A program made the translations under genes and the position numbers. From Gelidibacter japonicus (GTDB lineage: Bacteria > Bacteroidota > Bacteroidia > Flavobacteriales > Flavobacteriaceae), in the NCBI RefSeq assembly GCF_010725055.1, contig NZ_BJKB01000018.1, positions 1-64,000 of the forward strand: a stretch of 64,000 bases of DNA, written 5' to 3'. Numbering within the stretch: the first letter of the stretch is position 1; the number at the start of each line of letters is the position of its first letter. Positions 17,203 through 25,170 of the stretch are shown here, one piece after another. The notes under the pieces were generated by a model, which had not been told where the DNA came from, made no database searches, and saw only the letters and a program-made list of their open reading frames with translations.

Positions 17203-17898
17203 ATGATATTACAGAGTACTATTCAAGATGGAGTGGAACTAGTTCCGGAAGCAGAATCAGTTGAAAAGACATTGTCAATTATTGAATTGATAGGAAGCGG
17301 AGGTACTGCTGGAATGGTCATCATTGCCATTTTGTTTGTGTTGATGGTTTTTGCGATTTATATTTATTTCGAAAGATTATTTGCTATAAAGGCCGCATCC
17401 AAAATAGATTCCAATTTTATGAATCAAATAAAGGATCATGTTACCAATGGTAAAACAGATTCCGCACAGATTTTATGCGCACAAGTAAATACTCCGGTAT
17501 CACGTTTAATCAATAAAGGGATCAGTCGTATTGGTAGACCGTTGGAAGATATTAGTACGGCTCTCGAAAGTGCAGGACGATTGGAAGTTTATGAATTGGA
17601 AAGAAATGTGAGTGTTCTCGCTACTATTTCGGGAGTGGGGCCGATGATTGGATTCTTGGGGACTGTTATTGGGATGATCCTATCCATCTTTGAAATTGCA
17701 AATGCGGGCGGGCAAATTGATATCAAATTGCTGGCCGACGGACTTTATACAGCAATGACCACCACTGTTGGAGGTTTGATTGTTGGTATAGTAGCATATA
17801 TGGCATATAATCATTTGGTGGTTAAAACTGATAAAGTGGTCCATCAAATGGAGGCTAATTCGTTAGAGTTCTTAGACCATTTGAACGAACCGATTTAA
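17203..17898 (+). CDS. exbB: ExbB/TolQ-type proton channel subunit
   Basis: 231 residues with three membrane segments: about 35-60 (GMVIIAILFVLMVFAIYIYF), 130-155 (GPMIGFLGTVIGMILSIFEI) and 175-200 (MTTTVGGLIVGIVAYMAY). The MotA/TolQ/ExbB signature is GVGPMIGFLGTVIGMI. With ExbD it uses the proton gradient to energise TonB for outer-membrane uptake. It is the first gene of exbB-exbD-tonB-folC. A -7 box TATATTTG (17034-17041) lies 160 bp upstream, leaving a long untranslated leader. Confidence 0.93.
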   Translation: MILQSTIQDGVELVPEAESVEKTLSIIELIGSGGTAGMVIIAILFVLMVFAIYIYFERLFAIKAASKIDSNFMNQIKDHVTNGKTDSAQILCAQVNTPVSRLINKGISRIGRPLEDISTALESAGRLEVYELERNVSVLATISGVGPMIGFLGTVIGMILSIFEIANAGGQIDIKLLADGLYTAMTTTVGGLIVGIVAYMAYNHLVVKTDKVVHQMEANSLEFLDHLNEPI

Positions 17899-18079
17899 TT
17901 TAGTGGGCACAGTAGGCAGCCTTTCCACCTTCGCAAAATGCTATGAATGGGCTGGCAGTTGACGGTTTCAAAACGAAGTTGTATAAGATTCAGTTGTGAG
18001 CTTGAACTTCTTGGAACCTGCCATTTGACATCACTTGGGAAACCATTACAATAATGATAATGTAGAGTAATACGTAATT

Positions 18080-18472
18080 ATGAATATAAGAGGAAGAAAT
18101 AAAGTAACACCAGAGTTCAATATGTCATCGATGACTGATATTGTCTTTTTGTTATTGATATTTTTTATGTTGGCATCAACTTTGGTAACCACTAATGCTA
18201 TTGATATTCTTTTACCAAAGGCAGATGGGAAAACTGAGAATAAGAAATCTGTGGCGGTAAGTATTACAAAGGATTTAAATTATTATATTGATGAGAAGCT
18301 GGTTGGTGAGAGTGTTTTGGAGCTTGAATTAAAGAATGTACTCACTGATCAAGATCAGCCGACCATTGTTTTAAGAGCTGAAAAGTCAGTGCCTGTTGAT
18401 AATGTTGTCAAAGTGATGGACATTGCCAATAGAAATAAATTTAAGGTAATTTTGGCTGTTAAGCCTAATTAG
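18080..18472 (+). CDS. exbD: ExbD/TolR-type biopolymer transport protein
   Basis: 130 residues with one N-terminal membrane helix (MSSMTDIVFLLLIFFMLAST) carrying the conserved proton-path Asp in MTDIVFLLLIFF. A periplasmic domain follows (VPVDNVVKVMDIANRNKFKV). It is the partner of the ExbB protein, which ends 181 bp upstream, and of the TonB-like protein 48 bp downstream. The 181-bp gap shows no gene. Confidence 0.93.
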   Translation: MNIRGRNKVTPEFNMSSMTDIVFLLLIFFMLASTLVTTNAIDILLPKADGKTENKKSVAVSITKDLNYYIDEKLVGESVLELELKNVLTDQDQPTIVLRAEKSVPVDNVVKVMDIANRNKFKVILAVKPN

Positions 18473-18520
18473 AGTCCATTGAACCTGGAAGATTTCAACT
18501 ATAACATTTTATAAAAGGAA

Positions 18521-19408
18521 ATGAAATATCTAAAAACCAAACATGAACGCGATTCAGCAAAAATCACCACACTTATTGTGGTTATTCTGCTGTTATTGTT
18601 ATTTGTAGTTGGTCCTCCTTATATGGATCCTCCTTTGGAATATGGAGTTGCTGTTAATTTTGGCGATTCAGATGTAGGAAGTGGTGATGTACAACCTCTA
18701 AAACCTGTAAAGTCTGAACCGAAAGAGGTAGTGACTGAGCCTGTTGTTAAGGAAACCGAAGTTGAAGAAGAAAAAACAGAACCTGCAAAATCAGAATTAC
18801 CTGCTGAAAAGGTATTGACCGAAGACAATTCTGAAGCCATTGCCATGAAAAAGCAAAGGGAGGCTGCCGAAGCTAAGGCAAAGGCCGAAGCCAAAGCCAA
18901 GGCAGAGGTGGAGCGTGCGCAAAAAGCCAAGGAGGCAGCGGAGGCAAAAAAGCGTCAAGAAGAAGCCGATAAAAAGGCGAAGTTGGATGCTTTAATTGGA
19001 GGCGTTAGAAAATCAGAGGGTACAACTACTGGAGGAGAAGGTGACGACGGCAAACCGGGAGATAAAGGACAGTTGGATGGTGATCCGTATGCGCCAAGTT
19101 ATTTTGGAGAACCTGGTACGGGTAGTGGAGGTAGCGGAAGTGGTTATGGTTTGAGAGGAAGAGGGAGACCTATCAATAGTAAAGTCCTTCCTGACTGTAA
19201 TGAAGAAGGCAGGGTAGTGGTTGAAATCCATGTCAACAGAGACGGACGTGTTGTTAACGCCATTCCTGGGAAAAAGGGAACTACAGGGAATATTTGTCTA
19301 TATGAAGCCGCAAGAAAGACGGCTCTCACCTATAAATGGCCAGCCGATCCAAAAGCGCCCCCAACTCAAGTAGGCTTTGTTAAAATTGATTTTAGCGTTA
19401 CTCAATAA
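18521..19408 (+). CDS. TonB-like energy transducer
   Basis: 295 residues. One membrane helix near the N-terminus (TTLIVVILLLLLFVVGPPYM) leads to an acidic and then K/A/E-rich coiled segment (about 105-165, EAAEAKAKAEAKAKAEVERA) and a Gly/Asp-rich linker. The C-terminal TonB domain has NEEGRVVVEIHVNRDGRVVN ... TALTYKWPADP. It carries energy from ExbBD to outer-membrane TonB-dependent receptors across the periplasm. Its stop is directly followed by the ATG of folC, so the two are translationally coupled. The long charged spacer resembles TolA more than E. coli TonB. Confidence 0.88.
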   Translation: MKYLKTKHERDSAKITTLIVVILLLLLFVVGPPYMDPPLEYGVAVNFGDSDVGSGDVQPLKPVKSEPKEVVTEPVVKETEVEEEKTEPAKSELPAEKVLTEDNSEAIAMKKQREAAEAKAKAEAKAKAEVERAQKAKEAAEAKKRQEEADKKAKLDALIGGVRKSEGTTTGGEGDDGKPGDKGQLDGDPYAPSYFGEPGTGSGGSGSGYGLRGRGRPINSKVLPDCNEEGRVVVEIHVNRDGRVVNAIPGKKGTTGNICLYEAARKTALTYKWPADPKAPPTQVGFVKIDFSVTQ

Positions 19409-20629
19409 ATGACCTATCAAGATACTGTCAACTGGATGTTTCAGCAGTTACCAATGTATCAAAACCAAGGTAAGACTGCATATAAGGCCAACTTGGACAA
19501 TACTCTGCAATTCGCAGAACATCTCCAACACCCAGAACATAATTTTAAAAGCATCCACGTTGCCGGAACGAATGGCAAAGGATCAACGAGCCATATGTTG
19601 GCTTCTATTTTACAGGAAGCTGGATACAAGGTGGGGCTTTATACGTCTCCACATCTAAAGGATTTTCGAGAACGCATCAAAATCAATGGAAAAGAAATAG
19701 GAGAAACTTTTGTTGTTGAATTTATTGAAAAGCATCGATCGTTTTTTGAAACCCACTCGTTGTCATTCTTTGAAATGACCGTGGGAATGGCATTTGAGTA
19801 TTTCTCCGTAGAAAAAGTAGATATTGCTGTTATTGAAGTAGGTATGGGCGGGCGTTTGGATTCAACCAATATCATTACCCCAGAGTTATCCATAATTACC
19901 AATATTGGCTTGGACCACACTCAGTTTTTAGGAAATACCTTAGAGGCCATTGCTTTTGAAAAAGGCGGAATTATTAAACCAAATGTTCCTGTGGTGATAG
20001 GAGAAACCCAGCCTGAAACCATAAATGTATTTAAGGCACTTGCCGAGGAACGTCAAGCGGATGTTCATTTTGCAGATCAGCAGGAGGCAATAACAAGCTA
20101 TGAAAGTGATCTCAAAGGCGATTATCAGAAAAACAACAAAACGACAGTTCTTTGTGCCATATCTGTCTTACGCGACGAAGGGTATAACATTGCAGGAGAA
20201 GCCATCACAAATGGTTTTATGAAAGTAGTTATAAATACAGGTTTAAATGGGCGTTGGCAAATCTTGCAAGAGCATCCGAAGATTATTTGTGACACTGCGC
20301 ACAACAAAGAAGGTCTACAGTATGCTATGGCGCAGTTATTAAAGGAACCATATAAAGTGCTGCACATGGTTTTTGGTGTTGTAAATGATAAAGACCTATC
20401 GTCAATATTACCTTTGTTGCCCAAGAATGCCAGATATTATTTTTGTAAACCCAATATTCCTCGTGGTTTAGATGCTGAAGACCTAAGAGGTGTTTTTATC
20501 ACGAATGGATTTCAAGGGAAAGCCTATAGTAGTGTCCAAGAGGCATTAAGTGTTGCTAAACAACAAGCTACAACATCAGATGTTATTTATGTTGGTGGTA
20601 GTACTTTTGTGGTGGCTGAAATAATTTAA
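19409..20629 (+). CDS. folC: Folylpolyglutamate synthase / dihydrofolate synthase
   Basis: 406 residues. It is a Mur-ligase-fold enzyme that adds glutamate to dihydropteroate and folates. The ATP loop is VAGTNGKGSTSHMLASILQ, followed by GLYTSPHLKDFRERIKING and VGMGGRLDSTNII. The C-terminal part carries DTAHNKEGL. The ATG follows the TonB-like stop with no gap, making it the last gene of the exbBD-tonB-folC unit. It is followed by the promoter of the tRNA cluster. Confidence 0.95.
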   Translation: MTYQDTVNWMFQQLPMYQNQGKTAYKANLDNTLQFAEHLQHPEHNFKSIHVAGTNGKGSTSHMLASILQEAGYKVGLYTSPHLKDFRERIKINGKEIGETFVVEFIEKHRSFFETHSLSFFEMTVGMAFEYFSVEKVDIAVIEVGMGGRLDSTNIITPELSIITNIGLDHTQFLGNTLEAIAFEKGGIIKPNVPVVIGETQPETINVFKALAEERQADVHFADQQEAITSYESDLKGDYQKNNKTTVLCAISVLRDEGYNIAGEAITNGFMKVVINTGLNGRWQILQEHPKIICDTAHNKEGLQYAMAQLLKEPYKVLHMVFGVVNDKDLSSILPLLPKNARYYFCKPNIPRGLDAEDLRGVFITNGFQGKAYSSVQEALSVAKQQATTSDVIYVGGSTFVVAEII

Positions 20630-20647
20630 ATATTTTTCAAAAAAAGC

Positions 20648-20678
20648 TTTTGCGATATCAAAAACTAATCTATATTTG
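20648..20678 (+). promoter_or_regulatory. Consensus Bacteroidetes promoter for tRNA-Val
   Basis: TTTTG (20648-20652), an 18-bp spacer, and TATATTTG (20671-20678) match the sigma-A consensus of Bacteroidetes almost perfectly. The tRNA begins 13 bases after the -7 box. Confidence 0.88.
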
Positions 20679-20691
20679 CAATCCCGTAACA

Positions 20692-20766
20692 GGGCGATTA
20701 GCTCAGCTGGTTCAGAGCACCTCGTTTACACCGAGGGGGTCGGGGGTTCGAACCCCTCATCGCCCA
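20692..20766 (+). tRNA. tRNA-Val (TAC)
   Basis: A complete cloverleaf of 75 nt. The acceptor stem is GGGCGAT/ATCGCCC with discriminator A. The D arm is GCTCAGCTGGTTCAGAGC and the anticodon arm is CCTCG-TTTACAC-CGAGG with anticodon TAC. The T arm is GGGGTTCGAACCCC. The 3' CCA is not encoded (CTA follows). Confidence 0.95.
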
Positions 20767-20768
20767 CT

Positions 20769-20797
20769 AAAGTTCATACCTGGTATGGACTTTTTTT
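20769..20797 (+). terminator. Hairpin with T-run between the two tRNA genes
   Basis: AAGTTCATACC pairs with GGTATGGACTT at 10 of 11 positions around a tiny loop, followed by T7. It could end the first tRNA transcript. The second tRNA would then need its own start or read-through. Confidence 0.65.
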
Positions 20798-20807
20798 ATA
20801 AACAGCA

Positions 20808-20882
20808 GGTCCATTAACTCAGCTGGTTCAGAGTGTCACGTCGACAACGTGGAAGTCACTGGTTCGAATCCAGTATGGACCA
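20808..20882 (+). tRNA. tRNA-Val (GAC), with C at position 33
   Basis: 75 nt. The acceptor is GGTCCAT/ATGGACC with discriminator A. The D arm is ACTCAGCTGGTTCAGAGT. The anticodon stem TCACG/CGTGG holds a 7-base loop TCGACAA, so the anticodon is GAC. The T arm is ACTGGTTCGAATCCAGT. The base before the anticodon is C instead of the near-universal T. The 3' CCA is not encoded in full (CAC follows). Confidence 0.85.
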
Positions 20883-20892
20883 CATCAAGCAC

Positions 20893-20921
20893 AATCCCGA
20901 TGCGAGAGCATCGGGATTTTT
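20893..20921 (+). terminator. Terminator after tRNA-Val (GAC)
   Basis: The perfect 11-bp stem AATCCCGATGC/GCATCGGGATT has a GAGA loop and is followed by T-rich sequence. Confidence 0.88.
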
Positions 20922-20934
20922 GTTTCCGAAAACC

Positions 20935-21465
20935 CCCAAGTCAAAGACTTGAGGGTTTGCAGGAAACAAAAATCCACAGTGCGCTGCCAAGCGCACGGGA
21001 TTGTATTTGCAGAAGTGATTTTGTTCTGGATCAACGCAGTTAATCCTATTTTATAAACCCCAGGTCAAAGACTTGAGGGTTTGCAGGAAACAAAAATCCA
21101 CAGTGCGCTGCCAAGCGCAGGGGATTGTATTTGCAGAAGTGATTTTGTTCTGGATCAACGCAGTTCATCCCGTTCGGGAGAATCCCAAGTCAAAGACTTG
21201 AGGGTTTGCAGGAAACAAAAATCCACAGTGCGCTGCCAAGCGCACGGGATTGTATTTGCAGAAGTGATTTTGTTCTGGATCAACGCAGTTCATCCTATTT
21301 TATAAACCCCAGGTCAAAGACTTGAGGGTTTGCAGGAAACAAAAATCCACAGTGCGCTGCCAAGCGCACGGGATTGTATTTGGAGTTGTGGACTTTATCT
21401 GGATCAACGCAGTTAATCCCGTTCGGGAGAATCCCAAGTCAAAGACTTTAAGGATTGCAAAGTAC
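20935..21465. repeat. Tandem repeat, 124/125 bp x about 4.2, with internal palindromes
   Basis: The landmark TCAAAGACTT begins at 20941, 21065, 21190, 21314 and, in a partial unit, 21439, giving periods of 124, 125, 124 and 125. Each unit contains the short palindrome AAGTC-AAA-GACTT (or AGGTC-AAA-GACTT) and a longer one, GTGCGCT-GCCA-AGCGCAC. Unit junctions alternate between TCCTATTTTATAAACCCC and TCCCGTTCGGGAGAATCCC, so the true higher-order period is 249 bp. Unit 4 is partly diverged. Open frames of 64-74 codons through the repeats look accidental. The array directly follows the tRNA-Val terminator. Confidence 0.92.
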
Positions 21466-21821
21466 GAAGACCTTAAATGTTCCTTGAGACCTTAGGGAGA
21501 CTCCTATCAGTTTTAAAAAAAATTAAAACAGGTATTGTTGGAAGAAATAGAAAGTTTAGGATGTTGGGATTAAGAATAAATTGCTAGTGGGAAATACCAA
21601 GAATGGCAAAAGTTGTCAAAAATCATATAATGTAATCCAACACACCCCAAACTTCTCAATAGAAAAATAAATAAGCAGAAAGAAGAAAAAACGCTTCGAA
21701 AGGAGCGACTTAAAGCGATTATCAATAAATCGAAATCATAATGATTTGATACGTTGTAAAAAACAATTTTCCGAGTTTCAGTAAGCAGTAGTTAACAGTG
21801 ACAGTAGAAAGATGAATCAAT
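21466..21821. other. Intergenic stretch between repeats and murF
   Basis: About 355 bases, AT-rich. I see no gene, RNA or convincing signal in it. Confidence 0.6.
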
Positions 21822-23105
21822 TCATAAAATGTCTAAAATCCGCTCTAAAGCCATGCCTCGAGAGCCTTTGATCAATAAAAATGCATCTTTAATTTGATGG
21901 TTTTGAAGATGTGATTTTAAAGCTTCAAAACCATCAAATTTCAGAATGCTTGTATGCTTGACGTTCGTCTTATAGAAATTCTTACCAATCAAAAAGGTGT
22001 TGCCAAGATCGTTCTGTTCAAGATAATCCACAATGGCTTGATGTTCGGTGTCGGCAGTTGGTCCCAATTCGAACATATCACCTAAAAAAATCATTTTCCC
22101 CTTTTGTTGTAGCTGTTTAAAATTCTCCAAAGCCGCCATCATACTTGTTGGATTGGCATTATAAGCATCCATTATTATGGTATTACTGTCTTTTTTGAGT
22201 ATTTGAGAGCGGTTATTGGTTGGGGTGTAATTTTCAATGGCATTTTTGATCTGATCTGGCGCAACATTAAAATATGATCCAACGGCAACGGCTACAGCAA
22301 TATTATTAAAATTATAGGTGCCTGTAAGTTGACTTTTAATCACAGATCCATTATAACTGAGGATGACATAAGGTTGTGTGTTGATAAGCTCCAGCATGGT
22401 GTCCGTAGAGGTGCTCAGTCCGAATTTGTAGACCTTATCATAATGTAAAGTCTGTTTGATTTGGAGTGGATCATTTTCATTGACAAAAATTGTTTTCTGA
22501 TTTGCCTTTAAATAATCGTACAATTCAGATTTTGCTTTGATCACGCCTTCTATACTGCCAAAACCTTCAAGATGGGCCTTGCCGAAATTGGTAATCAGTC
22601 CGTAATCTGGTTGAGCAATTTTACATAATAAACCAATTTCTTTGGGATGATTGGCTCCCATTTCCACAATGCCAATTTCTGTGGTCTCATTCATCCGCAA
22701 CAGGGTCAAAGGGACGCCAATATGATTGTTTAAGTTGCCAATTGTGGCCGTAGTTTTATATGTCTTTGATAATACGGCATTGATCAATTCTTTGGTTGTG
22801 GTTTTTCCATTACTTCCGGTAAGTGCGATAATGGGAACTCCTAATTGAACTCTATGGAATGTGGCCAGATTTTGCAAGGTTTCCAAAACGTTATCTACAA
22901 GGATATAGCGTTGGTCTAAAGCGTATGGTTTTTCGTCAACAACACAATACTTGGCCCCAGATTCCAACGCTTGGCTGGCAAATGCGTTGCCATTAAAGTT
23001 GTCTCCTTTTAAGGCAAAAAAGAGACTGTCTTTTTCTATCTTTCGAGTATCGGTGCTTACCGTTGAACATTTTTTGAAATGTTGGTAGAGTTGTTCTATA
23101 ATCAT
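21822..23105 (-). CDS. murF: UDP-MurNAc-tripeptide--D-Ala-D-Ala ligase
   Basis: 427 residues from MIIEQLYQHFKKC; an earlier ATG at 23132 adds nine unlikely residues. It adds D-Ala-D-Ala to the peptidoglycan precursor in the cytoplasm, using ATP. The N-terminal MurF substrate domain (CSTVSTDTRKIEKDSLFFAL) is followed by the ATP loop ALTGSNGKTTTKELI, the central motif EMGANHPKEIG, and the C-terminal DAYNANPTSMMAALENF and LIKGSRGMALER. It lies downstream of gldJ with a terminator-like hairpin between, the usual gldJ-murF order in flavobacteria. Confidence 0.96.
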   Translation of the reverse strand: MIIEQLYQHFKKCSTVSTDTRKIEKDSLFFALKGDNFNGNAFASQALESGAKYCVVDEKPYALDQRYILVDNVLETLQNLATFHRVQLGVPIIALTGSNGKTTTKELINAVLSKTYKTTATIGNLNNHIGVPLTLLRMNETTEIGIVEMGANHPKEIGLLCKIAQPDYGLITNFGKAHLEGFGSIEGVIKAKSELYDYLKANQKTIFVNENDPLQIKQTLHYDKVYKFGLSTSTDTMLELINTQPYVILSYNGSVIKSQLTGTYNFNNIAVAVAVGSYFNVAPDQIKNAIENYTPTNNRSQILKKDSNTIIMDAYNANPTSMMAALENFKQLQQKGKMIFLGDMFELGPTADTEHQAIVDYLEQNDLGNTFLIGKNFYKTNVKHTSILKFDGFEALKSHLQNHQIKDAFLLIKGSRGMALERILDIL

Positions 23106-23118
23106 GAAATAAATGTAA

Positions 23119-23150
23119 TAAAAAAGTCCCAACTCAAGGTTAGGACTTTT
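23119..23150 (-). terminator. Terminator between gldJ and murF
   Basis: On the minus strand AAAAGTCC ... GGACTTTTTT forms a stem, extended by TAAC/GTTG pairing, with a T-run. It lies 23 bp after the gldJ stop and just before the murF start. Confidence 0.65.
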
Positions 23151-23172
23151 ATGATTTTACTGTGATAAATTA

Positions 23173-24843
23173 CTAATGTCTTGTTTTATTGTTCTGTTTT
23201 GATTTAGAACCTACTCTTGACATTGCACATCTAAATCCAATATAGTCAGTGGCCATGTCTTGTGGGAAATAACGACGCTGCGCTGGATCTATCCAATATG
23301 CTCTGTCTTTCCAAGAACCACCTTTGTAAACTCTTACATTATCATTGATCAATGAAGTTCTGTTATTTGATTTGTCAATCATTTTTACAATGGCACCTGT
23401 TGAATCAACAGTCACTTCATGTTTTGGAGAATTGTACATTTGTCTCGTGTCAGACACTTCGCCATCATCACTAAAGTTATCTGTATAGTGACGTGATGAT
23501 CTTCTGTCGCCATCTCTGAAGTTTCTGTTATCACTGGCGTCAAAGTTTGTTCTTAAATAAGCATCTTCACCGTTGATAGGTACCTGTAATATGGTTCCAG
23601 GTAAGTTTCTAGGAACAACTTGCCCATTACTTAAGGTGTCATAAACAATATCTTCAGTGGTAACCACTTTTACCGTGCCATCTTCATTGATTGCATTTTT
23701 GGTGTACACATTACCTCGGTAGTAATTGAAATCATTAAACTCATCATCTACAATAGGTCTGTAAACATCAGCTACCCATTCAGCAACGTTACCGGCCATA
23801 TCATAAATTCCGAAATCGTTAGGCAAGTATGATTTTACTTTGTTGGTAATATCAGCACCGTCATCAGACCATCCTGCAATTCCACCATAATCACCTTTAC
23901 CTTGCTTAAAGTTGGCTAATTGATCACCTCTGGTCTTTCTTTTTCCAGAACGGGTGTATTGGCCACTCCAAGGATATTTTTTTCTACCACGAATAGCATT
24001 GTAGTTTCTTAGTTCATTCAAACCAAGAGCTGCATATTCCCATTCAACTTCAGAAGGTAAACGGTATTCTGGAGATATAATTCCTGATTCTCTCTTGGCG
24101 TACACATTTATTGGGTTGCCATCGGCATCAGTTTGCTGTCTTCTTTTTCCACCTTCAAGAATTTCTTCGTTGCCACCATAGGTCGAACTTGGAGAATTGA
24201 TATAGGTATCTGTGTTGAAATTAGCATCAGCATTCACATCGGTTACACGGGCATCTCTTTTTAAGAATCCAGCTCGTTCCAAATATAATTCATTGACTCT
24301 ATCGGTTCTCCAGCTTGCAAAATCGACAGCTTGAATCCAGCTGACACCAACCACAGGATATTCTCCATAACCTGGGTGACGTAAATAGTTCTCGGTCATC
24401 ATTTCACTATAACCAAGACGGTTTCTCCAGACCAAAGTATCCGGTAGTGCACTTTGATAAATCAATTTGAAATTAGGATCTTCTGGTGGATAAACACGCT
24501 TGAGCCAATCCAGATATTCTAAGTACATTTTGTTGGTCACCTCAGTTTCATCCATATAAAAGGATTGAACGTGTTGTTGATTGGGTGTGTTGTTCCAATC
24601 GTGCATAGGATCGTCCTGCACTTTACCCATGGTAAAGGTTCCACCTTCAACGAAAACTAAACCTGGGGAAGTTTCTTGTTCTTTAAAATTGGTGTTGTAT
24701 TGAAAACCTCCGTTCTTGTCATTTATTTTCCATCCAGTAGCTCTAGACTCGTTTGACGACGAAGATCTTTTACATCCAACCATTGCTAAAGAGAGCATTA
24801 GGGCAAATGCAATCTTTATATTAATGATGTTTTTCATATCCAT
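23173..24843 (-). CDS. gldJ: Gliding motility / type IX secretion lipoprotein GldJ
   Basis: 556 residues; the start could equally be the Met two codons on (24837). A type II signal peptide has lipobox LAMVGC (Cys at about 24), followed by KRSSSSNES. The rest is a formylglycine-generating-enzyme-like (SUMF1) fold: FVEGGTFTMG near 65, MDETEVTNKMYLEYLDW, PVVGVSWIQAVDFASWR, YRLPSEVEWEYAALG, GIYDMAGNVAEWVADVY and a C-terminal RVYKGGSWKDRAYW. GldJ stabilises GldK and is needed for gliding and T9SS function. It is divergent from porU, as in many flavobacteria. Confidence 0.95.
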   Translation of the reverse strand: MDMKNIINIKIAFALMLSLAMVGCKRSSSSNESRATGWKINDKNGGFQYNTNFKEQETSPGLVFVEGGTFTMGKVQDDPMHDWNNTPNQQHVQSFYMDETEVTNKMYLEYLDWLKRVYPPEDPNFKLIYQSALPDTLVWRNRLGYSEMMTENYLRHPGYGEYPVVGVSWIQAVDFASWRTDRVNELYLERAGFLKRDARVTDVNADANFNTDTYINSPSSTYGGNEEILEGGKRRQQTDADGNPINVYAKRESGIISPEYRLPSEVEWEYAALGLNELRNYNAIRGRKKYPWSGQYTRSGKRKTRGDQLANFKQGKGDYGGIAGWSDDGADITNKVKSYLPNDFGIYDMAGNVAEWVADVYRPIVDDEFNDFNYYRGNVYTKNAINEDGTVKVVTTEDIVYDTLSNGQVVPRNLPGTILQVPINGEDAYLRTNFDASDNRNFRDGDRRSSRHYTDNFSDDGEVSDTRQMYNSPKHEVTVDSTGAIVKMIDKSNNRTSLINDNVRVYKGGSWKDRAYWIDPAQRRYFPQDMATDYIGFRCAMSRVGSKSKQNNKTRH

Positions 24844-25170
24844 ACATTTTAAGTAAGCTGATTAAATTTAGTGACGCAATATAGTAATTAAAGAGAAAGT
24901 AACAAGCGTTTTTATCAAATAGATTGAAAAAAAGTTGCATTTCATCCCTTTTTTTGAACACGACGTCGGATTTTTGGCGATTTTATCGATGTTTTTAGTA
25001 TTTCAATAACGATGAAAAAAAGTAATTATTGTTGTAATTTTGGATAAAAATTAAGGACTTTATACTAACAAATCGGGGCAAACGTTATTCTTTCTATATA
25101 ATTAGCTGTTTCAGTTGGTGAGATTAGTATTAGATTGCGGTTGTTTTTTGAAAAAGAATTATATAGACTA
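24844..25170. other. Divergent intergenic region gldJ / porU
   Basis: About 325 bases separating two divergent T9SS genes. It must hold both promoters. Only a single -7-like TAATTTTG on the plus strand near 25040 was seen, without a good -33. No gene is supported. Confidence 0.5.

Noticed and set aside
20849-21305. Open frames of 64 and 74 codons through the 124-bp repeats
   Set aside because: They start inside the tRNA or the repeat, repeat with the array, and have no start signals or known domain.
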